Below are positions 35,761 to 47,491 of a stretch of DNA of 64,000 nucleotides, piece by piece (the stretch's first letter is position 1; each line of letters begins with the position of its first letter). Both the position numbers and the translations under genes were made by a program. The notes under the pieces were generated by a model. It was given only the letters and a program-made list of their open reading frames with translations, ran no database searches and was not told the DNA's origin. This DNA is from Paracyclopina nana (lineage: Eukaryota; Arthropoda; Copepoda; Cyclopoida; Cyclopettidae): contig JAGUCH010000005.1 in NCBI GenBank assembly GCA_019096065.1, positions 992,001 through 1,056,000 of the forward strand, in the 5' to 3' direction.

Positions 35761-38700
35761 ATGGCTGTCATGGCCCAGTGGAAGTTGGCCTTTTTCATGA
35801 GCTGCCTACTCTGCTCAACTTTGGGCCACTCTGACCAAATTCTCGTGAGGAGTCATGGGCAAAATGCAAAATCAGCCTCTAATGCCCAAAGTTTCGAGGC
35901 TGTGCTCGGCCTCGATGTAGTGCCACGAAATGTCATTCGAGTGAGGGCTCGAAATAATCATGGTGACAATGATGACCTGATTGAAAATGAAGCTGTGAAA
36001 GCTGCCTTGGTGGAGAGCCAAAGGTCCAATGCAGGGGAAATTCCCCAGCAGCTAAAAAATCCAACTTATAGGGATTTGGACCCTGAAGAAAGCAGCCTTC
36101 AACCGGTAAGCTAACAAGAAAAAGCAGAGTTCATTGAGTTACAAAGTTGATGTCACTTTTAGAAGGCTCCATCATAATGGATTGAGCTCCTGGATCTAAA
36201 GCAATTTAAGCTACTCTTGAGCTTTGTAGTTTGTTGCCTAGACACAAATAGGTTTTTAGCAATTTTGTCATGACCTTCTTTTTTAGCAAGGCCTTATTAT
36301 CTTTTGTATTTTCTCCCCATAAAAGCAAAACTTCATCATTGCCTAAGAGATTTGTTAATCTGCCCTTTGTTTGTTGTTGTAAAAGTACAGAGTTACCAGA
36401 AATATTTTTCGAGAGGTAAAACAATTCATTTTAGGCATTTTGGGCTAATTTTTGGCCAATTTGGAGGGACTTGAATCTGGTTAATATCATTTTAAAATTG
36501 AGGGCTTTTTGAGTCCTCAATTTCTCTCTATCCAATTTTGAAAGATTACATGAGGAAAGACATTTTAATTTCCGCTTCTGCAAAGTAAACTTGGATCCTT
36601 ACTTGAAAAAGGGTGAAAAAAATTAAATATAACGAAATCGGCAAAGCGTGTCTAATGCTCCAGTGCACTATGGTGTAAAATTCCAATTTCTTCGTTTTAT
36701 GGACTATGTTCTACATATAGTATAAAAGTACATGTTCTATGGCTAATTCCAGCTTTTCACGGGTCATAAAGGCTGTAAAGTCATTGACCAATATACTAAA
36801 TTAATTGGTTCTTCTCACCTCTTGCTGTCTGGCTTCTGGTACATGAAAATATTTATTCTAGGTCCTCTATGGCCTCCGGTCTTCAACCTCAGTGCCTCTA
36901 GTGAGGTCAACAGCGGCCTCTTCAGACTATGTGGTAAGTAGCATAAGTTAAGCCAAAAACTTTCCCTGGGAAACTGGTCTTGAAAAGCCTTTTTTTTAAA
37001 TTGTAACACACAGCTTAGGTGGGCCTTTTAAAGAAAGCCTTTTGTCTGGAGAATGCTTCTTGATTTCCTATCCACGATTTTTTCCCATTCTATATCTAGC
37101 CAAATGCCAAGAGGAGGCCTTCAAGGGAAGCAGAGGCTCAGCACAGCAGCAGCCAGAATTCACCCAGGAGGAAATATGCAGGCAATGTCAGGCCTGAACC
37201 AAGGCCAGCAATTGACAACACCCGAAGGACCTTTCAAATTCTCGATGCAGGTGGAAGGCATGGCAATAATCGAGCACCTCCACCTCAGCCCAATAATAAC
37301 AATTTCACACCTTCTCCTTCCACAATTGTCCACTACTTCCAGCCCCAAGATTCCCTGGTGAAAAGCAGCAAAGCAGTAGATTCTTCTAGTAGCTATAGCA
37401 TGCCTGAAAATTCCCAGGAAGAAGAAGAAGATAGCCTAGCTTTGCCTAGCTCTTCAGGTGCAGGAGACTTCCAGCCCACCTACATCACCTACTCGAAAAA
37501 TAACCCACCTGCCTCAACACCTTACTCTTCTTCTTCTTCTCAGAGCTATCTCAAGCCCACCAATTCTGTGGTACAGAAAACGACCTTTCGCCCCGCTGGA
37601 ACCTACGACGCGGCCACAAATTCGCTGTACAGAGAAGAAACCTCGAAATTCCACTCTGCAAACCTAGAACATTTGCCCCAACACCAACAGGTGATGTTGC
37701 TACTGCACATTTCTCAATTATGACCTCAAGTTGACATGACGAGGAGACGAAATTGAAAACAAGAACCACGTGACAAAAAATGAGAGGAACTGGAAATAAC
37801 GCAGTCAGATGGAACGTAAACAAAAAACATGCTACTTATTTCAGATTGAAAAGGATGGCCAATATCTGGTTTTTCCTTCTTCTTTTCTCTCATTATCATT
37901 ACAAGGACAAATTACGTTTTCAAACACATTTGAAAGATCTTTATCAAACTTTGCTTCTCACTTCCTTGTAGTATATTTTTCATTGATTTCTTCCAAATCT
38001 GTCCATCTTCTTCCATCTGTTCCACTTCCTTGCTTCCATTTTTTACCCGAATTTTCCCATGCTTTGTGCACATTCATTTTGGGCCTTGCTACTATTTTTG
38101 CACCGATTTTTACAAGAAATGACACTTCTTGGGGGGAGGAAATTAACCGACAAACACACTCTATACTATATATAATAATAACTGGCTTCTTGACTTCTCT
38201 CTTTGGAAGTAGCTGAAATCCAAGTTTTTGCTCACATTTTCTGCCCTTTCCAGTCGAGTTCAACCTTTGGCGTTCCTCCAGTTGAAGTGGGTGAAGCAAG
38301 GCCCAGATTAAACGGAAATCGACCTCCTGTCTACGGTTATTATCCACCTTCAGAAAGGGTGATGCCACGTGTTAGCCGTAAGTATAGGACTTCCTCTTTA
38401 TTTATGCCTTGTTCATGTATCACGAATGCCTTAAGAGGAATGCAAAAAGTTGCCCTAAGGAAAAGTGAATCTGCCACTCTACGAGTTCAGCTTGGGGCCG
38501 AGCAGCGTTTTTAAGGGCATTTTTCGCTATTTTGTCTCATAGTTTTCAGCGTATTTCACAACAAATTAGCTCACTTCTAGTTTCTTTGATAAAAGATGAT
38601 ATTTAACTATTGATTTTGCTCAAAAGGACTAAAATAGGCAAAATTTGATTTGTTTACTCCCAAGTTGACTTAAAGCCGATCTGATTTTTTTGTGTATCAG

Positions 38701-41700
38701 CTAACGCTTGTCATGAGGCAATAATTTTTCTCCTTTCCTTGAGGAGTTTTTCGTGCATTTTCCTAAGGAGTTTGGGGCGTACATGAACAGGACATTTGTA
38801 ATACTGGCAAAAAGCGATGCATGAAATATGAGCTTAAAAGGAAGCCTTTCTTTTTTCCAGATATGGAAGCAGAATGCAGTGATGACGTCATGAAGCTGCG
38901 CGTTAAATTCAATGCCACTTTTTCGGGCCTGATTTACTCCGCAGGTAATAAAAAGTGATTCTTCATATGCTACCAAATAGTTTATTTCGGTAAAGTGCAT
39001 ACTATTATGCAATGTCAAACTGCAATTACCTGTAGATTAGACCGTGAAACAAATATGTCCATCAGCAGTCAAACAATTACGACCACTGCTGCACAGAAGT
39101 TGATCTATAGAAAATAAGTGGAAAAACAGCCCCATTAAAGATCATTTTTTCCCACTCTGCAAAAGAAGTAGGTTAATGTGTCTCCTCGTGTTTGATCTTG
39201 ACTTCAATTAATTTGGAAAATCGATTAAAAACCTAGCCAAGTTTGACACTAAAGAAGAAGTGTGAAAAATTCGCTGAGGCAGAAAAAAGCCATTAAACGA
39301 GATTCCCTTGCACGTGCACTAATTGTGTACAGGCTGTCCCTCATTTCTCGCAGCAAAATCAGCTGCTACAGAATGAGGGATCGAGCTCCAAGTCGAGCAG
39401 AGAGGCTCTTTTAAAATATCCGATTATGTGAAAAATTATATAGGCCTGAAAATTGTTGGCTCGGTTTGAGTGACATTTGGTTAGCTCCGAAAATGGTGGG
39501 ACAACCTGCATAAATAACGTTTTTGTGTGTACAGCGCGTAAGAAGTGCACACTTTCAAGGGTCATAATGGCAAAACGATCACATAACGATTTCCTCTCTG
39601 ATTTTTTAGGCTACTCCTACGACTCGGATTGCATCTATATTAACGGGACTGGAAGTGAAGAGTACGAGTTTTACATCCAGCTTAATCGGTGCGGAACTTT
39701 AGGGGGGTCAGACCACAACAAGAAACGGGATGCCAATTTCAAAAACACCGAACCAACTGTAAGTCACTCTCATGATAATGTTGTAATTATGCTGACATCA
39801 AATGTGAGATCACTCACTGTGCAGTTTTTATGGACCGTTCATATATCAGCTTTTCATAAAAGAAGGTTATATCAGCTGAAACACCAGTTAAGTACACTTT
39901 TCTGAACTAGTTGAGCCCAATACCGAGTCGGCGAGTTTAAGGCAAAATCAGAAAGAAATGTTCAATATTTTTGTTGGTATTCTTGTATAATCATGCTAAA
40001 ATTAATTTAGTTGCCTCATAATAATTATTTCTGCTGAATGTTGATGAGTTTTTTAAAGTTATATGCAGGTATGAGCTATGACTTATAAAGTGGACTTAAA
40101 TATTGACCTGTTACTTTGAAAAGAAAACTTCAGCAGAAGTTTAAAATTTCTATCCATTTTACCTAGTTTGTGTCATCAATTGTAAATTATAGTATATTTG
40201 AATACATGAACGGGACATTTTAACCCCCCTCTGCATATAATCATACGGATTTGCTCTGGTGCAAGTTGACCCCACCTCGACTTTGACCTTCACCAAAGAC
40301 TTTTGCATTTTTATAATATGATTATATAGAGTGAAAGTGTGGTTTGCTATTTTTTTTGCAGAAAAACTTCATGTGGAACACAGTGACAATTCAGTATAAC
40401 CCACTCATAGAAGAGGAATGGGATGAGCACTTCAAAGTCACTTGTGAATATGGCTACGATTTCTGGAAAACGGTCACATTTCCATTTCTTGATGTTGAGT
40501 AAGGCTTGCTTTTTTCACGAATCTTTGCCTAATTTTTATGATACTATATGAATAATATACCATTTTGACAACTTTTTCAAGCACGCAGCACAAAAAACGA
40601 ACGACCTTAAAAATGCAACTGATTTCCAATCTTCCTTATAACACTGATTTTCTCACGAGATTCGACAATAGCAGCATCTTCTTCTTCCTCTGCTTCGTTT
40701 GGTGGACGAATTCCCATGGCACAAAAATGTGGACTCTGATGCTCTGGAACCTTCACAAAAGTAGCCACTGCTGTCATGACACAAAAGGAACTACTCCATA
40801 AATCATTTCCCTCCTTTCTTTGGCAAAAAAGGGCTCTAGATCAGTTACTGGAACAAATTGCTTTAATGTCAAACGTAACAGGCAAAAAAAAAGTTCAGCC
40901 ACTGTAATTGTTTTAATTAATGCCTACATTTCTATTTTCCACTCTCTATCAGAGCCATTTGTCAAATTCTGGCACCATCCTTTGATTATTGCTACTACAA
41001 CGACTTTTTCACGTACTTTAGTAATTCTCATGCACTCTGCACTCTGATTGACAATTGCTCGTGATCCCCAACCAGAAATTTTCCTAAGTTTTCTGAAAGT
41101 TATTGTAACGTGTTAGCACTCCTTCGTTTTACCCAGGTTGAGTTTATGTCATTATGTAACATTAACTTCCATACCACCTAAGTAAAAAAATTGGAAACAA
41201 TCGAATGTGACAAGGAAAATGGGTGTTTTCGATTTTACCTAGGTATCAAGGCAGTTAATGTTACATAATGACTAAAACTCAATGTTGATAAAACGTGTAA
41301 GTTTTACTGAGAGTTTTTTTGGCGTATGAGGGCTCAGAATTTCTGGTTGGGGAGTAGTAATGAACGTTTTTCTCCAAATCACTCAGTTCTGCTTCATTTG
41401 ATGTGATACATCTCGTTATAGAGTAAACACAGCTGATCCCGTCCATTTCACGCTCACTCCGCCCGAATGTCACATGGAGATCAGAAATGGCTATGGCACC
41501 ACAGGATCACGTGTGACTGGACCAGTCCACGTGGGTGACCCTTTGACACTTCTCATTCTTATGAGAAGCCAATGGGGTGAGTTCTAATAAAGGATGAGCC
41601 GGCCTGAAAAAATGAGCTCTTTTTTAGCGGATTATTATTTTTTGCGGCCCATCCTCTACGTTTTGCAAACTTGGTCCAACTTTTATATTCTATAATAATT

Positions 41701-44029
41701 TATAAAGACATCTCTAAAATTGCACTTTTTTATGATGAGTTCATTTGAAAAAAAACTTTTTTTCTACCCTTAAATTACGTTTTTGTTTGGTTTCCAATTT
41801 TATTATTACCTTTTACATTCTATTGTAATTTAAAGATAAATTCACAATTGCACTTTTTATGCTGTGTTCATCTAAGAAAAAACAATTTTCTACACTTAAA
41901 TTACGTTTTCGTTTAGTTTCCAATTTTGTTATTACCTTTTACATTCTATTATAATTTAAAGACATCTTTAAAACTGCACTTTTTATGCTGTGTTCACCTA
42001 AGAAAAAACATTGCACTTTTTAAGCTGCGTTCACCTAAGAATTTTATTTTCCCTACCCTTAAATTGCGTTTCCGTTAAGTTTCCAATTTTATGATTACCG
42101 GGCATTTCAGCATGCAGTGCATGATTTTTTGGAAGCAAATGGCATTATTCGCCTGATTGGATCAACAACAAACCGCGATTGATTGCGTGGTACTAAGTGG
42201 TGAAATTAAGCTGTCATCATCTATTTTCAGACGGATTCGATGTAGTCGTCAACGACTGCTACGCTCATAATGGTGCCAACAAGAAGATCCAGCTGATTGA
42301 TCACCACGGCTGTCCCGTGGACGACAAGTTGATATCTCGCTTTCAAGGCACCTGGGGAACCACGAATGACATGTATGACACACTGGTCTACGCGCATATG
42401 AAGACGTTTCGTTTCACCGGAACTCCCGCGCTCTACATTGAATGTGACATTCGAATGTGTCACGGAAGATGTCCGGTAAAAATGCAATTACTACTTTTTC
42501 GATTCCAAAAAATTATGAGGCAATTTTCGCCGCGGCCTCGGGGAAGAAATATCTCTTTTTAAAATCTTTTTTAAAGGCGCGTAGCTGATGATACACTTGA
42601 TTAGTTTTCTGCGAGCTTTACAGTTACAGCAATGAAATTAGCCGAAAAAATCCGCCATCATCTCGTACTTTTTTAATTGTTCATTGGCAAATCAACTATG
42701 TAGTTTTCTTTGCAGTGATTGCAAGTGCCAATGTTTTTCCGAGCATTTTTTAAAATACAAAAAAATGGGAATTCGAACATCTTCACCACTTTTTAAATAT
42801 GGCTCTTCGCACATTTGTTAGGGTGGAGCTATTGGTGGTGGCAATTTGTCAGCAATGATGATATTTAGTAGGCCTTGATATCAAGTGGTGAGAGAATGCC
42901 TTGCGACATCTTCGAGTAACAAAGGTTAATTTTCCTATCAATTATGATATGACAGCTTTAGGACCAGTGTGCTGCTGCTGCTGCTGCTCTTTTGTCACAT
43001 TTCATGATTGGCATGAACTATTCTGCAATACGTTTTTTTTTTCCTCCATCCCAGACTCAATCTTGCAATTGGAGAAATCCGAAATCATCATCAGCCACTG
43101 TGCCCTCACCAAGCAGGAGGAAAAGAGATTTGCTCGAGGAATCTGACAGCAGAATCAGACCCGAAGATTTGCTGGCACTCAATAAGAGTCTGTCTGAATC
43201 TGTGAGCCTTTTTCAAGCCATCCATGTTGTCCAGTCTAATGAGGATGAAGTGAAGCAGAACGCAACGACCGCAGGTAATAAAAAGCTCATCCATATCCAT
43301 TATTTTCCACATCCTTGAAAGTCTTTCGGGCTTATGCAATATGTACACTTTTCACTATGTAACAACGCCCAGTCCCCAAAGGCAAAGAGCAATTTACTTA
43401 TTTATATTAAAGCAAACATGCAGCCCAAGAAGTTGCTGATTTGGCCGCTGCGAGAAGTGGCGCTTTTGCTTATTGAACGGGTTAAAAATGGAAAAAGTTA
43501 AATTATTACTTGAAACTTTGAAAAGCTAGTGTATATTCAAGACTCAGCCTGCTGCATTTTTTGTTTGTGATAACAACTAGTTCATAATTTTTGAACTTAT
43601 TTTGGCCGCTACAATTGAGTGGCGCTGCGTGTTTAGAAATGTAAACAAATCATGACATCTATAGCGTTAAAGGCGCTACTCGTAGTATTTTACTAATTTG
43701 TATGCCTTTCAGAGCCCTACTTTGATTTGGATACCGACTCAGTTTGCCTTGGGTCTGTGGTCTTTGCTGGAGTCATAGGCTCCCTGGCCTTTGTGGCCTT
43801 GATGTCAAGCCTGATTGTGTCTGTGCTATGTTTACGAATGCGGAGGTTCAAAGATACTGAGGCCACTGTGGATGCAAGGCTAGACGCCAAAAATATCCTG
43901 GTGCGAAGGGGAGGCTTCAATCCAGGATCGGGAACGAATTCAGTGGCCAGCCTCGAATCAAGCTTGAGGCCGAGGTCATCTATGGTCAAATCTGAATATG
44001 TCCACTCCGCGCAAGCCAGAATCCCTTGA
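35761..44029 (+). CDS. ZP-domain transmembrane protein of the apical extracellular matrix
   Basis: Eleven exons: 35761-36105, 36862-36933, 37100-37690, 38254-38377, 38861-38944, 39610-39758, 40362-40498, 41422-41576, 42231-42475, 43055-43274, 43713-44029. They join in frame to 812 aa. Residues 1-22 are a signal peptide (MAVMAQWKLAFFMSCLLCST). A Ser/Pro/Asn-rich region follows to about 375. The ZP module runs from about 380 (CSDDVMKLRVKFNATFSGLI) to 634 (CDIRMCHGRCP), with the regular cysteines. A furin-type site RRKR is at 655-658, a transmembrane helix at about 721-745, and the cytoplasmic tail is short and basic. Arthropod proteins of this layout (dusky, miniature, trynity and relatives) polymerise at the apical surface of epidermis under the cuticle. 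I cannot assign an orthologue. CCTCTTTACAG precedes the start codon, so the 5' leader may be spliced. Confidence 0.9.
39328..39513. mobile_element. GTCCCAC-ended MITE in a ZP-gene intron
   Basis: The 186-bp element lies in intron 5. It starts TACAGGCTGTCCCTCATTT and ends AAATGGTGGGACAACCTGCATAA, which are inverted copies. Relatives lie at 24,400, 28,268 and perhaps 25,880. No open frame is present. Confidence 0.65.
41066..41360. mobile_element. Foldback element in a ZP-gene intron
   Basis: The element lies in intron 7. Its ends are CCCCAACCAGAAATT and AATTTCTGGTTGGGG. Inner inverted matches include GAGTTTatGTCATTATGTAACATTAACT against its complement (41,140-41,170 and 41,249-41,283). It is about 295 bp with a short loop and no coding capacity. 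Confidence 0.75.
41640..42075. repeat. ~128-bp tandem repeat in a ZP-gene intron
   Basis: TCTACCCTTAAATTACG-type starts occur at about 41,762, 41,890 and 42,050, each followed by TTTCCAATTTT.TTATTACC and TTTACATTCTAT.TAATTTAAAGA. Three to four partial, diverged units lie in intron 8. Confidence 0.7.
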
Positions 44030-44176
44030 GCCAAAAAAAGGAGATTGTACAACTGTTAATTGTGTGTATTTGATTTTCTTTGATGATAATAGTCATTTCA
44101 GGTTTTCATCATCAGCAAACTTTGTTCGGTGTAACTTATTTTAAACTACTTTTGCAGCTTTGATTATGCTTCAAAA

Positions 44177-44189
44177 GGTATTTTAATAA
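44177..44189 (+). terminator. Poly(A) signal of the ZP gene
   Basis: TTTTAATAAAACACG lies about 150 bases after the ZP stop codon, the first AATAAA on the plus strand. Confidence 0.55.
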
Positions 44190-44397
44190 AACACGTATAT
44201 ACAGTGTGAGGTTATTATTAATTATTAGCTTGTACAGAGGAGAGTCACGAATGTAGATTTTTAGGGCATGGAAAGGTAGTATTTTTCTCCTTTGTTGCAC
44301 TCTCCTTTCAGCAATGTACTGACTACGTGATGAAAAGCCATTCTCACTGAGCTGCCATTGCTTTGATAGTGATGTACACCGATGGCCAACCTGAAAG

Positions 44398-44435
44398 TAT
44401 AAATAAGTCAACGCACGAGCCGACAATTCAGTTCG
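44398..44435 (+). promoter_or_regulatory. TATA plus TCAGT initiator, plus strand
   Basis: TATAAATA (44,398-44,405) is followed about 30 bases later by ATTCAGTTCG, the arthropod-type initiator. No plus-strand coding exon follows; the next gene runs on the opposite strand with its stop at 44,538. A non-coding or antisense transcript, or a distant spliced gene, would be needed to explain it. Confidence 0.45.
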
Positions 44436-44537
44436 AGCCTCCAAAGCTCGACGCGATTACTCGATCAGCCGTCTTTTTTCGAAAAACAAAACAAAGGATT
44501 TTTAACTGGTATTTTCTATCAAGTTAGCAAATGTAAT

Positions 44538-45473
44538 TCACCTTAGAACTGCAATAAGTGAAGTTGAAGGCCAATTTCGGTTATGGCTGCAAATGACAGA
44601 ATCCAGCCTGCTTTCATCATTTTCTTTTTCCAACATTTTGAGGTCGTGATGCAGTTTGAGCAATCCATAAATATCAGGCCAATCCAAGCTCCACAGAGAA
44701 TTTGACAAGCTCCTTCCTATTCCTGCGAAGGGAAACAAGCCTCCAAAAAGTGTGGTGCCCAAAGTAAGGCCAGTGGAGAGGATAGGAAAGGCTGCCAATG
44801 TTCCATTTGTGAATAGGAAATAGATCAAAGTGGGCTGGCTTGAAGTTGCATTTGAGGTAGATCCAGTTGAAGTTGTGGTAGCAGTTGATGTTGAATTGAC
44901 ATTTACAATTACGTTTGGTGTGGTAGTTGTAACAGCAGTTGAGGCTGATTGGCCAAGGCCAAGGCCAAGAAGAGTTCCCACAGCCAGAAAAAGTGGGAAA
45001 AAGGCCAAAAAGATGGGGGTAAAGTCCACATCCATCAGTGTCTTTTGTGGAAAGTGATTAGTGGAAGGGTAATAATAGGCTGGCCTTTCGTATTGGTTGT
45101 TGTCCAAATGAAGGCTTTTGGGGCTGCTGTACTGCTCAGCTCTAAACCACGAAGCAAGGTCATCAAGGCCAAATTGCCTAGCTGAGGCTTTTGCTAGTTG
45201 CACTTGTTTGAGCTCCTCCCTAAACTTTTCCATTTTTTCATGCACTTCCTTTTTGCTCAGTGTGAAAGGCCTCTGGCCTTTTATGGCCTTAAGGCCTCCT
45301 TCGATTTTGGAGAGCCTTTTCAGCAAACACTTGGAACAGTCACTGTCGTCGTGATCAGCCGAAAAAAGGCTCGTGCTAAAGCAGTTGCCACTGCACGGTG
45401 ATGATAGCAAAGGCCTTGTTTTTCGTGGTCTTAAATATGGCCTTAAATTAGCCCAGTCTGAGTACCACTCCAT
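44538..45473 (-). CDS. Unknown protein with coiled coil and hydrophobic C-terminal half
   Basis: The first in-frame ATG (45,473) gives 311 aa. Residues 47-105 are charged and heptad-like (KCLLKRLSKIEGGLKAIKGQ, then EVHEKMEKFREELKQVQLAK). A strongly hydrophobic helix, FTPIFLAFFPLFLAVGTLLG, follows near 150, then a Thr/Ser/Asn-rich linker with N-x-S/T sites and a second hydrophobic stretch (TLIYFLFTNGTLAAFPILST, GTTLFGGLFPF). It therefore looks membrane-associated. The frame extends a few codons above the ATG to TAG, which lies within an acceptor-like CCATTTTAG, so an upstream exon may exist. I do not recognise the family. Confidence 0.6.
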   Translation of the reverse strand: MEWYSDWANLRPYLRPRKTRPLLSSPCSGNCFSTSLFSADHDDSDCSKCLLKRLSKIEGGLKAIKGQRPFTLSKKEVHEKMEKFREELKQVQLAKASARQFGLDDLASWFRAEQYSSPKSLHLDNNQYERPAYYYPSTNHFPQKTLMDVDFTPIFLAFFPLFLAVGTLLGLGLGQSASTAVTTTTPNVIVNVNSTSTATTTSTGSTSNATSSQPTLIYFLFTNGTLAAFPILSTGLTLGTTLFGGLFPFAGIGRSLSNSLWSLDWPDIYGLLKLHHDLKMLEKENDESRLDSVICSHNRNWPSTSLIAVLR

Positions 45474-45654
45474 AGCAGAGAGAAGAGCCAACTAAAATGG
45501 CAAACTTGGTCATCCAAAGGAGAACAAAGAAAAAACATGATGACGATGGCAATTTCACCAAAGACTTTTGTGTGTGAGCTGTCAGTACTAGTCGATCAAA
45601 ATCACTTTCATAAGATACAGTTTACTCACAGCTGGCTGAGAGAAGCTGCAACCT

Positions 45655-45905
45655 CTAACAATTTGTTTTTCAATCTTGGATCCAATTTGGTTCCACTCGT
45701 CAATTTGAAAATATTTATGAAACTCAATCTTGGATGCTCAGTGGCATAAGAAACTGCATTGATGGCTGTTGTCGCACAAGCCAAGGAAATGTGCACTGGA
45801 CACACTTGCTCAGTTGCCATCAAGAAGCTGATTTCAGCTTTCGTCGCGCCTTAGTAAAATGTGAATTCACCCTCTTTCAACTTACCAGCAGTTGTGTCCT
45901 AAAGA
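45655..45905 (-). pseudogene. Decayed copy of the last exon of the PAN-like gene
   Basis: On the minus strand it matches 46,107-46,335 of the next gene closely (GCTGAAATCAGCTTCTTGATGGCAACTGAGCAAGTGTGT is shared). It carries an in-frame stop (TTTTACTAAGGC where the intact copy has TTTTTCAAAGGC) and lacks the flanking exons. It is a relic of a local duplication. Confidence 0.8.
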
Positions 45906-46042
45906 GATGCATAGGACAACAGATAGCATATCGTGTCCAATGCTGTTTTGTCACACCTCAGTGAGCTGAGAGATGCTACGAGCTAAGCATTGAATTGATT
46001 TGAAATCGTTGATGCTCGTTAAAATCAGTTTTTTTATTTGCT

Positions 46043-47337
46043 TTAGTATCCAGCTGGCAATGTAAGCTTGATTTCTTTCACAAAAATGTCCAATTTGAAT
46101 CCAGTCCTCAATTTGACTCCATTGAAAACACTGATGACATCCAACCTTAATTTATCAGTTGCAGAGGAAACTGCAGTAACGGCTGTTGTCGCACCAGACA
46201 GGTTAATGTGCACTGCACACACTTGCTCAGTTGCCATCAAGAAGCTGATTTCAGCTTTCGTGGCGCCTTTGAAAAATGTGAATTTGCCCTCCTTCAACTT
46301 GTCAACAGTTGTGTCCGTAGCTGATCTGACGATGATGCGTTTGACCTCTCGAGGGCCTCCAGCGAAGGTCATTTCGATGTATTTGACCATGTCACCAGCA
46401 TTGCTCCGGAACGGCTGACAGTGACATAATTGGATAATCAAATTGTCACAACACACAAGATGAATGCAAATTTAAAAATAGACTTACATTTTGATTGACA
46501 TAACTTTTCTGGAATGCCAAATCCAACAGAGCCTTGCTGGTGTCATTGTTGATGTTTGAGGTTGCCACTTTGCCCAACAATTCACACTGGAGGATTCGAT
46601 CTTCTCCCTCACATTTTGTGTCTGACAAGATTCCCACCGTGCCTATGTAGGTATTCTGCACCGCAGTGCAATTCCTGTAAGTTATCACGTCTGGTGAAAA
46701 GGCTGAGCAGTCTGTTGCACTTAACGTGTTGTAGTCTTGGTCACATGGAGGTTCCAGAGCATCTGGCCTTGGAACTGTCAGTGAGCCACCCACTTGCTGA
46801 ATTAGGGGAAAAATGCTTTTAGAAATTATAAAAAGATAGTGCACTAAAACAACATTGTATACCAAACTTCTACTTTGATGTCAGGTGAAAAAAGGGAAAG
46901 TATAACTTTTCCTAAACCCAGAAAACCCTTTTAGAGCTTAGAAAGCTTACAGTTTTCACGTAGTAGACAACTTGCATATCTTGACCATATCCAATCGTGC
47001 GATTGACTCCGGAGTTTTCGTTGACCAAATGGCATTCGGTGCCATCAGCTTCAGCTTTGATGTAGAATGCATCGCACTCGTTGCTAGAAATGGCACACCT
47101 ATTCGCACACACCTGAATAATTGTGTCTTCGCCATCCACATCGATGTCTCCAATATCCAGATGCTAAAAAATATCCAATAATATGATGAATTATGAAAAT
47201 CATAATGGTGTTACCTGATGATCTGTGCCATCGTTCCAGACATTTCTGTAGCCAGTGAATTTGAACTTGGACACAGTTATGTCCTGAGCCAAAATGGTGG
47301 CAGCCCAGGTGAAAATTAAGGCAATCCGGATCTTCAT
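46043..47337 (-). CDS. Secreted protein with PAN/apple-like N-terminal module
   Basis: Four exons, all joined in phase 0: 47215-47337, 46951-47163, 46488-46796, 46043-46414. Together they encode 338 aa. MKIRIALIFTWAATILAQ is a clear signal peptide. Residues ~19-112 carry the Cys pattern C-x3-C…C-x-A-F…C-x-L (VCANRCAISSNECDAFYIK, ECHLVNENSG) seen in PAN/apple modules; this match is by pattern only. The rest has four further cysteines at 129-182, four N-x-S/T sites and an even, beta-strand-like C-terminal domain ending TLPAGY that I cannot name. AATAAA lies just after the stop at about 46,033. A broken copy of the last exon sits downstream at 45,655. Confidence 0.75.
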
Positions 47338-47491
47338 AGCTGCTTTCTTATGCTGAAAGTTGACTGATATTCAGTAAGCCTTGGCTCGCGAGCCTTTCAA
47401 TAATGCAAAAGCTCCATATCTTGGCAACCTTGAAACTCAACGAAAACACACAAAAGGAATACTATCTCTACATACAAGTCAGATTTTTATT

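Noticed and set aside
46068-46418. 116-codon plus-strand frame
   Set aside because: It is antisense to the last exon of the PAN-like gene; no independent support.
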